64,000 bases of DNA from positions 18,684,363 to 18,748,362 of the forward strand of contig NC_049995.1 of NCBI RefSeq assembly GCF_000003815.2. Direction: 5' to 3'. The notes under the pieces were generated by a model. It did not search any database, had not been told where the DNA came from, and worked only from the letters and a program-made list of their open reading frames with translations. Of the stretch, positions 36,911 to 49,607 are shown piece by piece (position 1 is the stretch's first letter; each line of letters begins with the position of its first letter). This DNA comes from Branchiostoma floridae. Taxonomy: Eukaryota; Chordata; Leptocardii; Amphioxiformes; Branchiostomatidae. The position numbers were made by a program, and so were the translations under genes.

Positions 36911-37350
36911 AGGTCAATGACATGACTGGTTTTTGGTACCAGGAGACTTTGAATGTTTTGAATGACTTATTATTCAGGATATAAGACGATAAGAAATTTC
37001 ATAACTATAGCGTTTCCATATTTGGAGGGTATACGGGTCTAGGTGTACGGGCGTTTGTTTCTAATTCTGGGGAACGTGATGTAAAATAATTAAATTGGTG
37101 ACGTCAGCGAAACACCTAATCTTGTGTCTAAACAAAGTGGTTTCAAATTATATGGAGCGTTTTTAAACTTCAAGTTTCAGAAGTATATTTTTTTTTAGTT
37201 TTGTTATTCAGCACGCACAGCCATACCTGCCCACCTAACCTGTGGATATTACAAAGTGCTTGTCAAACTCACAAAGACAAACGCATTTCATAACTTGCTC
37301 TTCTAATTGCAACACCCTTTGTTCATTCTAAGTAAAATTCACAACGATCA

Positions 37351-37379
37351 TCTTCTCTCTCTCTCTCTCCCCCTCTCTC

Positions 37380-37410
<31 letters not shown>

Positions 37411-37412
37411 CC
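37351..37412. repeat. (CT)n microsatellite
   Basis: About 60 bp of nearly pure CT dinucleotides with CCC interruptions. Confidence 0.95.
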
Positions 37413-37439
37413 CTTGCTATTAAGGATAGTTTTAGCATC

Positions 37440-37800
37440 TATCAGTATCATGATCTCTAACTCCGCCCCTTCGGCAGGTCCTCGTGACGTGTTCATGATT
37501 GTTGAACAAACATTCCAGCGTACGTCAGCTGATATTGACCACATGTATATATACCATATGTATTTTGAGTTTAACATATGTGGGTATGGATGTCAAACTG
37601 CAGTTTTGCAACTGCAATTTAAGATATCTATGTTATCATTAATAGTTAACATGATCAACATATAAGACGTTACTTGGGGTAAAGACTTATCTATATCTTA
37701 AACTCAATACCTCGGCACGTACGGGTGACGTGTTAATGATTGTTAGACAGAACAAACTCTGCGGAGTCAATGAACTGACTTCATGGTGAGAACAAGGTTC
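37440..37800 (+). promoter_or_regulatory. Two degenerate promoter-like elements upstream of gene E
   Basis: The first (about 37447-37530) keeps CTCCGCCCCTTCGG, CTCGTGACGTGTTCATG and GAACAAAC. The second (about 37710-37790) keeps CCTCGGCACGTACGGGTGACG, in two parts, and GACAGAACAAACTC. Both have lost the palindromic CRE. An NRF1-like AGCGCATGCGC follows at 37942-37952. Confidence 0.45.
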
Positions 37801-38415
37801 TTGGGAATTGACAAATAACTACAGTGCACGTTCCAACTGGTGAACTAGAGGGTGCTCAGTCCCCAAGAATCATCGTTGGTACCTAAATAGTTACTCTGAA
37901 ATGTCCCTTCGTATATTCAGAAGGAATACAATAAGCTGAACAGCGCATGCGCAAAGCAAGCGTGAAGGTGCCTAACTTGTACTTCTGAGCTCTTGTGTGG
38001 ACCATGATTGACACATGTCAATCCTACTTTTTTTTTATTTCTGATATGCCTTTAGTTATTAATACACATTTTAAAATGCAGACGGTACTTTATTCTTTAA
38101 ACTGACCTGTGTCAGTCGCTATGAAGTTGTGTGGCATGCATTGTATTACTTTATCTCACTCTGTGGCATCTTTGTGGAATACATAAACAACCCCATGAAC
38201 GTTGGCCCTTTTAATACTGCCTTATGCCACCGGTAAATCTACTTTTGATAGTGGAATAAACAAACAGTAAATAAACCTGTTGCATGGCATGAACTGTTTC
38301 AAAGCTACATGATTACCATCCTGAAGCAATATACGTTTGACCTAGACTTAGGCATACAGTGGGTGCAGAATAGGATCAGTTAAGTGGCATTTTATCGTGT
38401 CGAAACCTATCAGTG

Positions 38416-38512
38416 TCCTGATCTCTGTCTACGCCCCTCGGCACGTCCGCGTGACGTGTTAATGATTGTTGGACAGAACAAACTCTCCCGAGTCAGTGAG
38501 CTGTCCTCACGG
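38416..38512 (+). promoter_or_regulatory. GC-box promoter-like element, gene E
   Basis: ACGCCCCTCGGCACGTCCG and GCGTGACGTGTTAATG are intact, but the CRE position reads TGTCCTCA. It lies about 430 bp before the ATG. Confidence 0.5.
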
Positions 38513-38662
38513 TGGGGTCAAAGTACTCGTAAACAATTACAGTGCAATTCCTACTGGACCAAAAGACGCTCAGGCCACATTGTTACTTAAACATAGTTAC
38601 AATAACGTGTCTGTTTGTCATGTGTCTAGGAAGAACAAAATAAGCGGGTGCAAGATTTGAAC

Positions 38663-38673
38663 TGCGCATGCGC
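38663..38673. promoter_or_regulatory. NRF1-like palindrome upstream of gene E
   Basis: TGCGCATGCGC, 270 bp before the gene E ATG, matching the spacing at gene C. Confidence 0.6.
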
Positions 38674-38942
38674 AAGGTCAAATGCGAAGACCCCTAACTT
38701 CTGATCCAAAAGTCTTGTGTAGACAATTCTTGACACCTTTTTATACCTGTTTATGTCTTATGGTCCTTGAACGTTGACATATTACTCACAATGGATCACG
38801 TACTGGTAACGTACATTTCAAAACGCAGGAGTACTTTATTCGTTAAGCTTCTGCCAAGCATAAATCGTTATGAGTTGCATGGCCTGCATCCTGTAGCAAT
38901 GTGCACGTCTTACTAATGAACGTTTTACCGTCTGTTCTCAGA

Positions 38943-41900
38943 ATGGCAGGTCCGATCCGAGAAAGCAGAGTAACAGCTGCCGACAGACGCCATTTTGATT
39001 TCATGGAAACGTTGCTCCGTATTTCCGATGAACTCACAGAAGAGGAAACGGCAAACTTAAAGATCTTCTGCCTGCATCTCATTCCTAAGGGCCAACTAGC
39101 ACAGCTTAGGCGGGCAATGGACGTTTTCGTCAAGCTCATGGAACTGGACAAAATCGACCAGGAAAACTTGGAGTTTATTGAAGAAATCTTGGAAAGAATC
39201 GGCAGACAGGACCTGATTCGGGACGTTCTGCGACGGTTCCAGCCGCCTGACCGAGAGATTCCGGAAAATCCCGAACTCCAGCCGCCTGGCCGAGAGATTC
39301 CGGAAGATTCCGAACTCCAGCCGGAAACCCCCGAACTGCAGCCGGAAACCTCCGAACTGCAGCCGGAAACCTCCGAACTGCTCCCCGAAACCCCCGTACT
39401 GCCGCCAGAGAACCCTGAACCCCAACCAGAAAACCCAGAACTCCAACCAGGCGAAAGCAATTCATATCAAGCCAATGAAGGTGATTTTTAATGTATTAAC
39501 ATACAATTATTTCTAACGCCTTACTATTTTATACGCTTTTATATTTCTACAACGTCAAGTACAGCTTTCCTAGTCCAAAACTCTCATTTCTACGTGGAGA
39601 AGAATGTAGAAATATTTGAGATGTTTTTTAGATATTTCTGTAAATTCCTGTTTTAATTGGCATAAACGTGTCAATGTGTCTGCAAATTCATTTTTGATTC
39701 ACATTAACATATCAAAAATTATTCATTGAAGGAACTACAACGTCCAACATCTACGTGGTCGTGCACGGCACAGTGCGCATGATCCAGGAAACTCTAGATC
39801 ATCTAAGAAACTGCCTGGCAACGTTAATTGGCACCAGAAGGTCACAGGTCAAGTTCAGAGGTTACAAGAAGCACAAGAGCATCCTGGTGCACTTCTCCAT
39901 ACCGCGGGAGAACACGGCGGTGCTGAGGCACATGGCGGATCACTCCGACCCAAGACTTGTCTACATGGGCGTCAAGTCACTGCAGATCGACGCTATCAAG
40001 GTTCAACCGGGAGCGCCTGTGTACGGTGAGCTGACTTTGTGTTTGTCTTCATATGCTTGTAGTTGTGATTATCATAGACTTAGTTGGTATTTCTCTACGG
40101 GTCTGAATTCAGGCGCATTCAGTTGGTATTCCAGTTTATGTATTGAGTTGTTTTATTTTGGCAATGTTTACATTTTTCTTCTAAGTTACAAGAAAATTTT
40201 AGAGAAAAGGAAAAAGGATTATCGACGCTCTCAACGTCACTTTTCGTAATAGGTACTTTACAACATGTCTAAAACATGTCTAATAGATGTGTAATAGATT
40301 GTCCCTAGCTGTCATTTTCTATACAGATAAAGCTCTATGTACTAGAAATGCACTTTCCATACATCAGAACCATCTAGACTGCTTTTTTGTTGATTTGTGA
40401 AGTTCTTTTCACTAAATGTCTTTCAGATGTCAAGAGACAGCTGCCTGTTGACGACATCGAGGTGGGGTGCAGTACCCGGAACAAACACCAGAGGGCGCCC
40501 CAGAGCTGGACCCGCCTGTCTGCCCTGAACCTGTTCTCGGACGCCCTGCCGCTCCATCTGCAGGCAGCCGCGAGTCTGGAGTACCAGGGCTTCTCCTACA
40601 GCCTGGTCCGGGCTCTGGTGCAGAAGGACCGGCTCAGAGAACACCAGATGAGGCAGGCCATCCAGAACCTCAGGAACGCAGAGGTGGATTCCAACACGCT
40701 CCGTCAGAAGGCAGAGGTGGATTCCAACACGCTCCGTCAAAAGGCAGAGGTGGATTCCAACACGATCATGACTTTTCGCTCCAAGCTCGACATCACAGAG
40801 AACAGACTGAAGGAGGCCCTTGAGACGATCACAACTCTTGAAGAAAAGCTGCAGCAGGCTCAAGAATACGCAGAGAAAGCCGCCAAGCAGGTGGCATCCC
40901 ACGTGACGGAGTACAGGGGAGAGAAGCCGCCTGGAGGCTGGCCGGCACAGGTCGAGAATGCAGATGCAGCTACACAGACACACTTAACGGATCCTGTTGG
41001 TACTGCAGGGATACCTGGAGGTGTGGGTGACAAGGTTGGAGCAGACCCGACTGCAAAGGAAGAAGACGGGAAAGTTCTCGGTACAGGACCACCCGAGCAA
41101 GAGCGACACACAGCGGAGACAGAAGGAGCGGCATCTCGCTCTACTGGAGAGTTGGAACAGGTTGTGATCACTTTTGGCGGGATGGGAACAGAACCTGGAA
41201 AATTTTATCATCCACGCGGGGTTGTGGTGTCGCCTAGCAACGAGATCTATGTGGCAGAAAGAGACAACAGGCGAGTCCAAGTCCACAGCACGGAGGGGGT
41301 TTACCTGCGCCACTTCCCAACAGTTGTAACGGGTACAGGGGATAAGGACATGCGGCCACATGATGTCTGTATGGACGGTAACGGCACGCTGTGGGTAGTG
41401 GGGCGAGGAGAGACAGCTGACCATGTTGTACAGTACAGCACGGACGGGACCACCATGACGCGGTTTGACATTAAGAATAGCTCTTATTACCGTGGTATTG
41501 CAGTGGACATGCGCACTAACCACATCCTGGTGAGTGATCCAGACCAATGTGCAGTTGAGGTGTTCCGTCCGGACGGCTCCCTGGTACGGTCAGTCCGCCA
41601 TCCACGGGATGGGGAGATGACGCGCCCACGGTACGTCACTGTAGACGGGGAAGGGAACATTCTTGTGACGGACTTGATAAGTCACTATGTCTACGTGTAT
41701 GACAATTCCGGGAAGTTCCTGTTCCAGTTCGGAGGTTATGGAAGTGGTGAAGGTCAGCTGAATGAGCCCCGCGGCATCTGTACAGACAGCTCGGGGCACA
41801 TCATCGTGGTAGATACTGGGAACGAGAGGGTTCAGATCTTCACACGTCACGGCGAGTTTGTCCGTACTGTCAATACTGGATTTGAGCCGGAAGGCCTGGC

Positions 41901-41973
41901 TGTGGGACCGGGAGGACAGCTGGTTGTGACCAATTGGAATAACGAAACTGTAACTGTATTTCCTAACTACTGA
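38943..41973 (+). CDS. Gene E: DED-(alpha/beta)-coiled coil-NHL protein, no DD
   Basis: Predicted 792 residues from exons 38943-39480, 39732-40025 and 40427-41973, phase 1 throughout. The DED tail is strongly expanded, with about nine PELQPE-like units (39253-39450) including a duplicated PPGREIPE block. The DED-to-module intron is only 251 bp, so there is no DD exon. Its acceptor is TTGAAG, weaker than the TTGCAG or TTCCAG of its paralogues, so this exon may be skipped at times. The alpha/beta exon is three codons short (no EVP before IKV). The last exon has three 11-residue units, a single 13-residue repeat (40909-40944), a short acidic linker and a full NHL propeller (about 41164-41970). 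No frame damage is seen. Confidence 0.87.
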
Positions 41974-42960
41974 TTGTAGACGAGTTTTATCTTTCAAATG
42001 GACTTTATTTTGTTCCAAACTAAAAAAAAATGGACTAGCCAATTGGTCCACCAGTTCTCTTTCTTCATGATGACTGAGGACCGTATGGGGGCGGGGGGCG
42101 ATTCCGACTTCCAACGGCCTTTGACCCATTGCTCTGACCAGACTTTCAGAAGGTCACATGTTCAAGAAATCGTATCCTACCTATATTTGTTCCCATCTGT
42201 TTCGTCAGTCATCCTGGAGAAGACTTGAGGATTCGGTGATTCCCGAAAGCTCATTTTGTTATCCATCTTCATATTGCTTCATACAAGTACATAGATCTAT
42301 GCTTAAAGTGCACTTTATGCGAAAGTCGAATCTTGTCTAAAAACGTGTCTAAAAACCATGGTAACTTTTGGGATATGTCTGATTTGACAGATCAAAGCTT
42401 TATTAATTGATTATTGCTTCGTTAATAGCTTTGCAGACTCAAAGGTCTTGCATGGCCATGGATTCATTTTTTAAACCTCGTGCATTGCTATGAACCAAGC
42501 GGCAACACTGTGATATTAAAAAAAGTCATCTTGTATATATTCTAATTTTGCGAAGACTAAATGAAGATGAGAAGAATGACAGACTCGTCACAAACTCGAG
42601 GGTACCCTTCAGTTTGGCCGATGATAACGACTATCCAACCAGCAGTGTACCGATGATGGTAAACGATGTGAGATTTTTTTTACCTGTAACATCACCATTT
42701 ATCATCGGGTAAACAATTAGATACAACATAAAGGTGTCTGCACAATGTCTAAAGATCGCACATTAACACGTCTTTGCTTTTAGCGGTTGTATTTTTTGGG
42801 AATAGAATTGAAATAGATACTTAACGGTGGCGCATTCAGTTCTACACCAATGAAAGCTGTACTTTCTTTGCATAAAATGATCAAAGTTCTTTGTGGTCTC
42901 ACTCATAATACTGATTACCAACCATGATTTCAGTCCCTGTGTAACACCCGACAAAAAGGC
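41974..42960 (+). repeat. Gene E 3' flank
   Basis: Non-coding, collinear with the flanks of genes B and D (the CATGGCCATGGATTC, GACAGACTCGTCACAAAC and CCGATGATAACGACTATCC blocks). The AATAAAAGC of those flanks reads AATGAAAGC here, so this copy has lost that polyadenylation signal. Confidence 0.55.
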
Positions 42961-43920
42961 GTTGCCAAAGAAAAGCATTGATAGACATAGAATATCTCAC
43001 AAGGACTTCTAGCGGTACATGATGAAACTGAATGCTATTAAACTGAATGAAGTGAATGTTCTGTAGAAATAAACAACGAGATTCTGCAATACCATCGCGG
43101 ACTGGGCTTCAAATAAGGACCAGCGAGGTTCTTAAAAGAATGTATATATCAACTGTCTTATCTAATTCGTTTGGGAACAAATCGGCCTGTCGTAACATTG
43201 TAGAACATCCTTGTGACGACAAAGTTTAACGAACACATTCTCTGAATGTTGCTTCTGTTATAAACATAGTGCTTCATTTAATCTCCAAGCAGATGTTGGG
43301 AAGAAATATTTGGGCCGCAAGTATATGTCGAGATGCAACTTCACACCAGTTGATACTGCTGATACTACAGCAATTAGCTTTTCAACAGAAAATAATTCAC
43401 AAATTTGTTTACAAATCACAAATGTACGGCGACGCCCATTCAGTATTAATAGGAACGCTAGCTTATTGTACCCGAACTATTTTAGTCACTAGCAGGTCAA
43501 ACCTCGCTATGCAATCAGACTCCAGCGGTCGGGACCAAAGTCCAGCGGATACAGAGTTCGCTACAAACCTGCCATGTTTACTCGTATTTCAGTCAACAGG
43601 CCGGAGACGGTGATACCTGTAGTACCGGCAGTATCCGCTAGGCGCGTAGCTGCACCAGCCATCCCGACATCACCCAGTGGCCATGATCAAAGTCTAACGG
43701 GTACCGAGTGTGTTACCCAATTGCCACGTTTACTGGTATATTAGTCCCCAGACAGGAGACATCTAAGAAAGTTTGTCTTGAAGAATCAGACCAACGCTGG
43801 CTACACCTTAAGGAGTTTGTCTTACCGTTACGTCACACAGGTAAGTTTTTGAACCTGCTTCACTACAGGTGAGAAACGTTTGACGTGGCACTTCTGCCAG
43901 GCGGCCATTTTAGGTCAACG
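42961..43920. repeat. Intergenic module between E and F
   Basis: Spacer unit very close to the B-C copy. The donor-like site reads CACACAGGTAAGTTTTTG here. GGCGGCCATTTTAGGTCA follows at about 43901. Confidence 0.65.
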
Positions 43921-44226
43921 ACCTGAGAATACTTTCCTTTATTTTGAGACTTTCGTTCCTTTTTGTGTGGTGAAAGTTTGAATAAAGGGAGTTCAGAGAA
44001 ATTGTAAGGAATTTGTTTATTTACAAAGCCCGATGGTGAGCCTGACACAAAGGGACCGCATGAATGTCTTCAAAGCTACTTTGAATGGGTGGGCGGATAG
44101 GATATTTTGAATTACATCTTATAGTATTCACAGCTGTACTTTAGATATCTTAATCATGATAATGTTAATAGGATAATGATCATTTAAGTATCTCATTGTG
44201 GCAAGGACATATCAGACCTATCAGTG

Positions 44227-44900
44227 TCCTGATCTCCGCCCCGCCCCTCGGCACGTCCGCGTGACGTGTTAATGATTGTTGGACAGAGCAAACTCTCCGG
44301 AGTGGTCTGAGCTGACGTCACGGTGGGAGCCAAGCACTGGGAGATGTAAACAATTACACCACGAGTACAAATTAGGCTTAGCGAGGATTCAACGGTGCTT
44401 ACTCCACGGATGTTAACGTTGGTACTTAAAAAGAAGTCTTGTTAAAGGTTAATGTTTAAAGAAAATTAACCCCAGCGTTGGTGATAGTATAATAGCCACA
44501 TATATTGGTTTACTGGTTTACTGAGATACCTTTAGCTCATATATATGCCTTCTACGTTTGCAAAATTAGATGACTTGGCGTGTGAAACAGTAGTTTTACA
44601 CCTACAGTTTCAATAATCTATGTTCTATTAACATGTAAGTATGTTATTTGTGGCACAAGAACCTATCAGTGTCCTGATCTCTGCCCCGCCCCTCGGCACG
44701 TCCACATGACGTGTTAATGATTGATGGACAGAACAAACTCTGTGGAGTGGGTGTGCTGACGTCACGGGGAGGGCCAATCAATGTTCTATGAGTAAAAATG
44801 TTATTTGTGGCGAGGGCTTACCATGATCTCTGTCCGCGTGACGTGTTAATGATTGATGGACAGAACAAACTCTCCGGTGGAGTGGTCTGAGCTGACGTCA
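44227..44900 (+). promoter_or_regulatory. Three GC-box/CRE promoter-like elements, gene F
   Basis: Copies lie at 44227-44320 (CRE 44313-44320), 44672-44764 and 44821-44900 (CRE 44893-44900, GC boxes deleted). Gene F has the highest number of intact copies in the window. A degenerate NRF1-like TTCATGCGCACGG lies near 45097, about 275 bp before the ATG. Confidence 0.6.
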
Positions 44901-45378
44901 CAGGGAGGGCAAAGTACTCGGAGATCCACAAACAACTTCAGTACAAGTTCCAACTGGGCTGGGTGTGGGCTGAATGGTGCTCAGTCCCCAGATGTTAGCG
45001 GTGGTAGTTTAATATGATTACAGTGAACTGTTTTCTTGTCAGATTATCAGAAACAACACAGTATTAACTCAGTAAGCTGATACAAAGTTTGAATTGTTCA
45101 TGCGCACGGCCAAGGGTAAAGGCCCCTGACCTGTAATCGTGAGTTCTTGTGTTCTTGAGACACATTTCAAGACGTTTCTCTTCATGTCTGGGGCCTTCAA
45201 CCTGGAGGGATTATCCAAATGCATCACATTTCAAAATGCAGAAATTACTTTCCTTAACTTTCTACCCTGCATAAATCGCTATAGTTATGTGGCTACCATC
45301 CTGTAACTATTTGTACGTCTTTTAGACGTACAACGTGTGCAGAGTAAGATCAGTGACGTTTTATCGTCTGTTTTCAGG

Positions 45379-48300
45379 ATGGCAGGTCCGGTCCGAGAAA
45401 GAGTCACAGATGCCGACCGGCGCCATTTTGATTTTGTGCAAACCTTGCTCCGTATTTCCGATGAACTGACAGAAGAGGAAACAAAAAACGTGAAGTTGTT
45501 CTGCCGACACCTGATCCCCAGAGGACATGCAGAACAACTCGATCGAGCGGTAGACGTTTTCAACAAACTGATAGACCTGGACAAAATCGACCAGGAGAAT
45601 CTCGACTTTATTGAAGAGATCTTAGAAAGAATCGGCCGACAGGACCTGATTCGGGACGTTCTGCGACGGTTCCAGCCGCCTGACCGAGAGATTCCGGAAA
45701 ATCCCGAACTGCAACCGGGATCAAGTCAACAGGGAGCAGATGCAGAAGGTGAGTTACAACATCATCGAGAAAATTATATATAAACCTCAAGCAAAAATCA
45801 ATTTTCTGCTCGGCAGCCTTGTCTCGTCATAGAAAGACATTTCTATGGAATTTGCTCTCAACCCAACTAGTAAAAGAAATTATACGAAAACATAAATTAT
45901 GCAAATGAGTTTCTCATTACCATATTTTTCATCTGCTTACATTCCACCTATTATAATATAATATTATAATCAACAATTGTTACATTGGACATTTATTGAA
46001 GTCCTTTAATTATGCAAATGAATTCCTCATCTGCATAACATACATATCATTATGAACATCTTTGCCCAAGCTACCTGCATGCCTAAAATGATGCCAATTC
46101 GTCAATCCTTTCTGCAGTTATCCTCTTTGGAATGTCTTGGCAAAAACGCCCCTGCAGTTCCAAAGTTAAATGTTAGAGGGCTGAAACCTGCCCCACTTTG
46201 TCATGACACTGCAAACTATCTACCACTTAAATGTCAAGACCATATGACATTCAGGACAAGAGATACATAGAAAAAACTGCTGTGATAATATATTCGCATT
46301 AATTATGCAAATGTACTTCTATTTTGCGTAATTAGCATGTCATTTTATAAAAAATTGTCCAAAGTATTTACCTACCAAAAATCATGACAATCCGTTGTTC
46401 CCTTCTTGAGTTATCGTCTTAAGGAGTTTTTGACTAAAATTCCCCTGCCATCCCAAACCTAGTCGGTAGGGGGCCAAAACTTATGTCACTTATTCCTGAG
46501 CACAAGAGCTATCTAACACCTCAAATCGTGACCGTGGCTTGTTCAGAACACGAAAAAGCAAACTTGAAAGTTGCGCTGCAGTACCAAGGGGACCCGCTAG
46601 GGGGCCCAAAATCTTATCAATTTTAGCATTCATTACACACTACCAACACACCAAGTATGGAACCAAACCACCCAACCTTGAATTATCTTATTTACACACA
46701 AACGCACATACACATACACACACACAAACAGACAAACGCAGGGTAAAATATAACCTCCATGACATTTCATGGAGGTAACAATACTGCGAACTTGTTTTCA
46801 ATTAACATTAACACTTTCATTGATACTTGATATTCCAGGAAATGTAACCTCCAACACCTACGTTGTCGTAAACGGTCAAGTGCGCATGATCCAGGAAACT
46901 CTAGATCGCCTTAGGAACCACATAGCAACGTTATCTGGCACCAGAAGGTCACAGGTCAAGTTCAGAGGTTACAAGAAGCACAAGAGCATCCTGGTGCACT
47001 TCTCCATACCGCGGGAGAACACGGCGGTGCTGAGGCACATGGCGGATCACTCCGACCCGAGACTTGTCTACATGGGCGTCAAGTCACTACAGATCGACGC
47101 TGAAGTTCCAATCAAAGTCAGACAGGGGGCGCCGCTGTACGGTGAGTCGACTTTGTATTTCTCTTCATTGGCAAGAAGTTGTACTTATTAAAGACCAGCT
47201 GTTATTTCTCTAAATGTCTAAATTCAGGTGCTTCGAGTTGGTGTTTCAGTTTATGTATTGGGTGCTTTTTTTGGCCACTTTTGCATTTTCTTTCAAGTTA
47301 CATGTAAATTTTTGAGAAATAGAAAAAGGGAAAGAAAATGACTGTCGTCACATTGTGTAGGTACTTAACAACATTTCAAAGACATCTCTGATGAATTGTC
47401 ACTAGCTGTCTTTTATACAGATATGTGTATTCCCTCAATCAGCGTCATGTAGACTGCATAACTGTTGACTTATAAATGCCACATCCTTTTCACTTGCCTT
47501 TCAGGTGTCAAGAGACAACTGCCGGTCGATGACATCGAAGTGGGCTGCAGTACCCGGACCAAACACCAGAGGGCGCCCCAGAGCTGGACCCGCCTGTCTG
47601 CCCTGAACCTGTTCTCGGACGCCCTGCCGCTCCATCTGCAGGCAGCCGCGAGTCTGGAGTACCAGGGCTTCTCCTACAGCCTGGTCCGGGCTCTGGTGCA
47701 GAAGGACCGGCTCAGAGAACACCAGATGAGGCAGGCCATCCAGAACCTCAGGAACGCAGAGGCGGATTCCAACAAGCTCCGTCAGAAGGCAGAGATGGAT
47801 TCCAACACGCTCCGTCAGAAGGCAGAGGTGGATTCCAACACGATCATGACTTTGCGCTCAAAGCTCAACATCTCAGAGAACAGGCTGAAGGAGACTCTTG
47901 AGACGATCTCAGTTCTTGAAGAAAAGCTGCAGAAGGCTCAAGAATACGCAGAGAAAGCCGCCAAGAAGGTAACATCCCACGTGACGGAGTACAGGGGAGA
48001 GAAGCCGCCACAGGAGTACAGGGGAGAGAAGTCGCCTGGAGGCTGGCCAAAGGAGTACAGGGGAGAGAAGCCGCCTGGAGGCTGGCCACAGGAGTACAGG
48101 GGAGAGAAGCCGCCTGGAGGCTGGCCACAGGAGTACAGGGGAGAGAAGCCGCCTGGAGGCTGGCCACAGGAGTACAGGGGAGAGAAACCGCCTGGAGGCT
48201 GGCCACAGGAGTACAGGGGAGAGAAGCCGCCTGGAGGCTGGTCGGCACAGGTCGAGAAGGCAGATGTAGAGTCACCGACACACCAAGCGGGTACTGTTGG

Positions 48301-49318
48301 TACGACAGCGAGACCTGGAGATGCGGGTGATATGCTTGGAGATGACCCGGTTGTGAAGGAAGAACACAGGAGAGCAACAACGCAAGACTCTGACAGTGGG
48401 AGCGATGGAAGAGAGGATGTTTTCGGTATAGAAGCAACCGAGCAAGAGAAACACCAAGCGGGGATAGTAGGAGCGGCATCTACTGGGGACTTGAAACAGG
48501 GTGTGGTCACTTTTGGCGGGAAAGGATCGGAACCCGAAAAATTTTCGTTCCCACGTGGCGTTGTGGTGTCGCCTAGCAACGAGATATTTGTGACTGATAC
48601 ACTCAACAAGCGAGTCCAAGTCCACAGCACAGAGGGGGTTTACCTGCGCCACTTCCCAACAGTTGTACCGGGTACTGGGGATAAGGTCATGCAGCCACAT
48701 GATGTCTGTATGGACGGTAACGGCACGCTGTGGGTAGTGGGGCGGGGAGAGACAGCTGAGCATGTTGTACAGTACAGCACGGACGGGACCGCCATGGCGC
48801 GGTTTGACTTGGAGAAGGGCTATCTTTTCCACGGGATTGCACTAGACATGCGCACTAACTACATCCTGGTGAGTGATCCAGACCAAGGTGAAGTTCTTGT
48901 GTTCCGTCCGGACGGCTCCATGGTGCGGACAGTCCGGCATCCACGGGCTGGGGAGATGACACGCCCCGGGTACGTCACTGTGGACGGGGAAGGAAACATT
49001 CTTGTGACGGGTCCGGACTTGAGAAGTCACTATGTCTACGTGTATGACGAGTCCGGGAAGTTCCTGTTCCAGTTCGGAGGTGAGGGAAGTGGTGAAGGTC
49101 AGCTGAAGTTTCCCCACGGCATCTGTACAGACAGCTCGGGTAACATCATCGTGGCGGACCGTGGGAACGAGAGGATTCAGATCTTCACACGTCACGGCGA
49201 GTTTGTCCGTACCGTCCATACTGGGCTTAAGCCGGAAGGCCTGGCTGTGGGACCGGAAGGGCAGCTGGTTGTGACCGATAGATGGAACAACACTGTGATT
49301 ATATTTCCTAACTACTGA
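45379..49318 (+). CDS. Gene F: DED-(alpha/beta)-coiled coil-NHL protein, no DD
   Basis: Predicted 828 residues from exons 45379-45748, 46839-47141 and 47505-49318, phase 1. The DED has RQDL and a single ELQPG tail unit. The 1,090-bp following intron has no DD exon and carries the second copy of the hairpin-ended repeat. The last exon has three 11-residue units (one ADSNK, one MDSN) and the longest 13-residue array here: one truncated plus six full units (47987-48243). The NHL propeller (about 48503-49315) has a two-residue insertion in blade 4 (TGPDLRSHY). It is intact. The alpha/beta exon protein sequence is almost identical to that of gene A, and the intron before the last exon is also close to A, C and G. 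Confidence 0.88.
45873..46777. mobile_element. Hairpin-ended interspersed repeat, copy 2 (gene F intron)
   Basis: Homologous to 25303-26399: shared CATAAATTATGCAAAT, TTCTGCAGTTATCCTCTTTGG and AGGGGGCC blocks in the same order, a (CA)n-like stretch near 46690-46735, and the terminal hairpin ACCTCCATGACATTTCATGG followed by AGGT at the right end. The left terminal copy of the inverted repeat is missing. Confidence 0.7.
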
Positions 49319-49491
49319 ACGGAAAACATCTTCGATAAGTATCTAATTTTGTTCCAACACAAACAGATTGGACGTACCAAATAGCCACCAGTTCTCCGGT
49401 CTTCATGACCACGGAGGGTGGTACCGACTTTCAATGATTTTTGACCTTACGCTGAGGCCAGAATTGGAAATTCATGTGTTCGCAGCAATTG
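49319..49491 (+). other. Gene F 3' flank
   Basis: CGGAAAACATCTTCGATAAG and TTTTGTTCCAACACAAACAG are shared with sequence after 50970 and, diverged, after 63330. Non-coding. Confidence 0.5.
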
Positions 49492-49607
49492 TTTGTCCGT
49501 ACCATCCGTACTGGGTCTAACGCGGAATGCCTGGCTGTGGGACCGGAAGGGCAGCTGACTGTGACCAATAGCTGGAACCACACTGTGACTGTATTTCCTA
49601 ACTACTG
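49492..49607 (+). pseudogene. Stranded NHL 3' end, fragment 1
   Basis: Encodes the last blade only (FVRTIRTGSNAECLAVGPEG, then TVTVFPNY and a stop at 49605-49607). It is followed by a B/D-type flank (GAGTTCCTGACCACTGAG). It has no upstream exons, so it is a recombination remnant. Confidence 0.88.
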
